A stretch of 5,027 nucleotides of DNA. Origin: Propionibacteriaceae bacterium. GTDB taxonomy: Bacteria; Actinomycetota; Actinomycetes; Propionibacteriales; Propionibacteriaceae. The stretch spans positions 1-5,027 of the forward strand of contig DAIESZ010000255.1 in NCBI GenBank assembly GCA_027346035.1, read 5' to 3'. Made by a program: the position numbers and the translations under genes. This document shows positions 4,945 through 5,027 of this stretch, piece by piece; positions within the stretch are counted from its first letter, which is position 1; the number at the start of each line of letters is the position of its first letter. The notes below the pieces were generated by a model, which was not told the DNA's origin, ran no database searches, and saw nothing but the letters and a program-made list of their open reading frames with translations.

Positions 4945-5027
4945 ATGCCGATGACCCGTGAGCAGATGGCCGCCCGGGCGGCGGCGGAACTGAAGGACGG
5001 CGACTACGTCAACCTGGGGATCGGCCT
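4945..5027 (+). CDS. scoB: 3-oxoacid CoA-transferase, beta subunit, 3' end missing
   Basis: Only the first 27 codons are in the window. They read MPMTREQMAARAAAELKDGD, then YVNLGIG, the typical opening of class I CoA-transferase beta subunits, in which the VNLGIG strand begins the CoA-binding fold. The catalytic glutamate of this enzyme class lies further on in the beta subunit and is not visible here. Start 4945 has a full AGGAGG at 8 bases. The gene follows scoA with a three-base gap and is surely co-transcribed and co-translated, giving an alpha/beta enzyme. Confidence 0.92.
   Translation, partial: MPMTREQMAARAAAELKDGDYVNLGIG

Overview
The window reads as ordinary chromosomal DNA from a high-GC actinobacterium. 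The support is strongly GC-biased codon third positions, an LCP wall-ligase gene next to a TIGR03089-type gene (an actinobacterial family), TANNNT-type -10 boxes placed for leaderless transcripts, and an actinobacterial-style scoA/scoB pair. A Micrococcales lineage is possible, but the sequence alone does not settle it.

Layout. Positions 1-1014 (+) hold the 3' part of an LCP (LytR-CpsA-Psr) cell-wall glycopolymer ligase whose start lies left of the window. A TANNNT box then precedes the TIGR03089-family gene (1036-1752, +), a short AMP-ligase-like protein of unknown role. It converges with a long minus-strand gene (3835-1754), leaving a single base between the two stop codons. The minus-strand gene encodes a secreted 693-residue protein: signal peptide, an N-terminal domain with metallopeptidase M15-like motifs (HxxGxAxD, then DxxH), and six peptidoglycan-binding modules. 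Four of these modules are close tandem copies. A 293-bp divergent intergenic region (3836-4128) follows. It contains the minus-strand promoter, an AT-rich dyad, a perfect 8-bp stem-loop, and a second leaderless-type promoter reading right. That promoter drives scoA (4129-4941), the alpha subunit of a 3-oxoacid CoA-transferase. scoB starts at 4945 and runs off the right edge.

How they fit together. The left two thirds concern the cell envelope: a ligase that attaches polymers to peptidoglycan and a secreted wall-binding putative hydrolase, with the TIGR03089 gene linked to the ligase. The right end is a separate metabolic operon for CoA transfer between succinyl-CoA and acetoacetate or related 3-oxoacids. 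I found no mobile element, CRISPR array, RNA gene or defence system. The parts most worth a second look are the hydrolase with its recently duplicated binding modules, the short TIGR03089 protein, and the control elements in the divergent region.
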